A stretch of 6,260 nt of DNA, from NCBI GenBank assembly GCA_029056365.1, contig JAIDBM010000332.1, positions 1 through 6,260 of the forward strand, given 5' to 3'. The stretch comes from Muribaculaceae bacterium (GTDB taxonomy: Bacteria > Bacteroidota > Bacteroidia > Bacteroidales > Muribaculaceae). The notes below the pieces were generated by a model. That model was not told the DNA's origin, did no database searches, and saw only the letters and a program-made list of their open reading frames with translations. Positions 5,507-6,260 of this stretch are shown here, piece after piece. Position 1 is the stretch's first letter. Every line of letters starts with the position of its first letter. The position numbers were made by a program, and so were the translations under genes.

Positions 5507-6260
5507 GTGGGGAAAGCATGACTTTCTGGGATCATCTCGACGAACTGCGCGGGGTGCTTGTGAAGATTGCGGTGCTGATTGCAGTGCTCGCAACGGGGTG
5601 TTTTATCGCCATGCCGTGGATTTTCGACAAGGTTATACTTGCTCCATGCGAAGGCGGATTTCCGCTTTACAGGTGGCTCGACGCCTTGTCGTCGCTGTGG
5701 CCCGGAATGGTTGATTTGCGTCCGGATTTTCATGTCGACCTTGTAAGCGTGGAACTTACATCGCAGTTTATGGTTCATATGGGGGCCTCGTTGTGGCTTG
5801 CCTTTGTGCTTGCTTTTCCTATGATAATATATCTGCTCTGGAGTTTTGTGGCCCCCGGGTTGTACGAGAGAGAGAAGCGGGGCGCCCGCAAGGCGTTTGC
5901 GGCCGGGAACGTGATGTTTTTTCTCGGCATGGCCACCGGATATTTTCTTGTGTTCCCTATAGCCGTACGCTTCCTTGCCGACTACTCGCTGAGCGACCGC
6001 ATCCGTCCGATGGTGTCGCTCGACTCCTATATGGATAATTTCTTCACCCTTCTGTTGCTTATGGGAGCCATATTCGAGCTGCCGCTTGTGGCGTGGCTTC
6101 TGGGCCGGATGGGTTTTCTTACACGAACTTTTTTCAGCCGTTACCGGCGTCATGCGGTTGTTGTGCTGCTTGTGCTGGCTGCGGCGGTGACACCGACCGG
6201 CGATCCGTTCTCGCTTCTTGCCGTGTTTCTGCCGGTGTATGCATTATGGGAGTTCAGCCG
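5503..6260 (+). CDS. tatC: Sec-independent protein translocase TatC, last few residues beyond the window
   Basis: TatC is the inner-membrane receptor for twin-arginine signal peptides and assembles with TatA. The 252 visible residues cover nearly the whole protein. The N-terminal FWDHLDELR (8-16) is the family signature and carries Glu14, the counterpart of E. coli Glu15 in the signal-binding site. Membrane helices lie at about 18-38, 89-116, 133-155, 178-203, 216-230 and 236-252. Other conserved blocks are APGLYEREKR (117-126), GYFLVFP (146-152), Glu192 in FELP and TPTGDPFS (230-237). The first periplasmic loop (about 42-86) is longer than in E. coli, which I recall as common in Bacteroidetes. 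The ATG at 5503 overlaps the tatA stop; an ATG at 5518, directly before TFWDHLDELR, is an alternative start. The two genes form one operon. Confidence 0.95.
   Translation, partial: MSGESMTFWDHLDELRGVLVKIAVLIAVLATGCFIAMPWIFDKVILAPCEGGFPLYRWLDALSSLWPGMVDLRPDFHVDLVSVELTSQFMVHMGASLWLAFVLAFPMIIYLLWSFVAPGLYEREKRGARKAFAAGNVMFFLGMATGYFLVFPIAVRFLADYSLSDRIRPMVSLDSYMDNFFTLLLLMGAIFELPLVAWLLGRMGFLTRTFFSRYRRHAVVVLLVLAAAVTPTGDPFSLLAVFLPVYALWEFS

Noticed and set aside
5098..6153. A 351-residue open frame on the minus strand opposite tatA and tatC
   Set aside because: It lies antisense to two clearly conserved genes, its translation is low-complexity in basic residues with no domain I can recognise, and it also runs into the fabD start region. 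It is a by-product of codon use in tatAC.

Overview
The window looks like a chromosomal housekeeping stretch from a member of the Bacteroidetes, most likely order Bacteroidales. Four things point there: upstream sites that match the Bacteroidetes -7 box TAnnTTTG, the lack of clear Shine-Dalgarno sites, a tatA-tatC pair without tatB, and TatC with a long first periplasmic loop. Frequent ATA isoleucine codons and moderate GC would suit Muribaculaceae, but the family is inference only.

Layout. Positions 1-2890, minus strand, hold the start of the division and cell wall (dcw) cluster: rsmH (2890-1982), then an ftsL-like gene (1952-1584), then ftsI (1587 to beyond position 1). The ftsI ATG overlaps the ftsL stop as ATGA. 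The usual first gene of this cluster, mraZ, is not between rsmH and its upstream neighbour. Positions 3081-3776, minus strand, encode an AqpZ-type aquaporin followed by a strong intrinsic terminator (3007-3049) that separates it from rsmH. Positions 3777-4283 form a gene-free gap of about 500 bases with a run of eight G and several inverted repeats; it may hold a small RNA. Positions 4284-5162, minus strand, encode FabD, malonyl-CoA:ACP transacylase. Divergent from it on the plus strand are tatA (to 5506) and tatC (5503 to beyond the right edge), again joined by an ATGA overlap.

How the genes work together. RsmH, FtsL and FtsI belong to the growth and septum module, FabD supplies malonyl-ACP for membrane lipids, and TatAC exports folded proteins. 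The rsmH and fabD promoters share a nearly identical 16-base core, and the fabD and tatA -7 boxes form an inverted pair in a very short divergent region, so these units may share growth-linked transcription.

I see no mobile element, CRISPR array, tRNA, rRNA or defence system. The most notable points are the unusual pore residues of the aquaporin, the structured intergenic region upstream of it, the missing mraZ and the shared promoter core. None amounts to a clearly new system.
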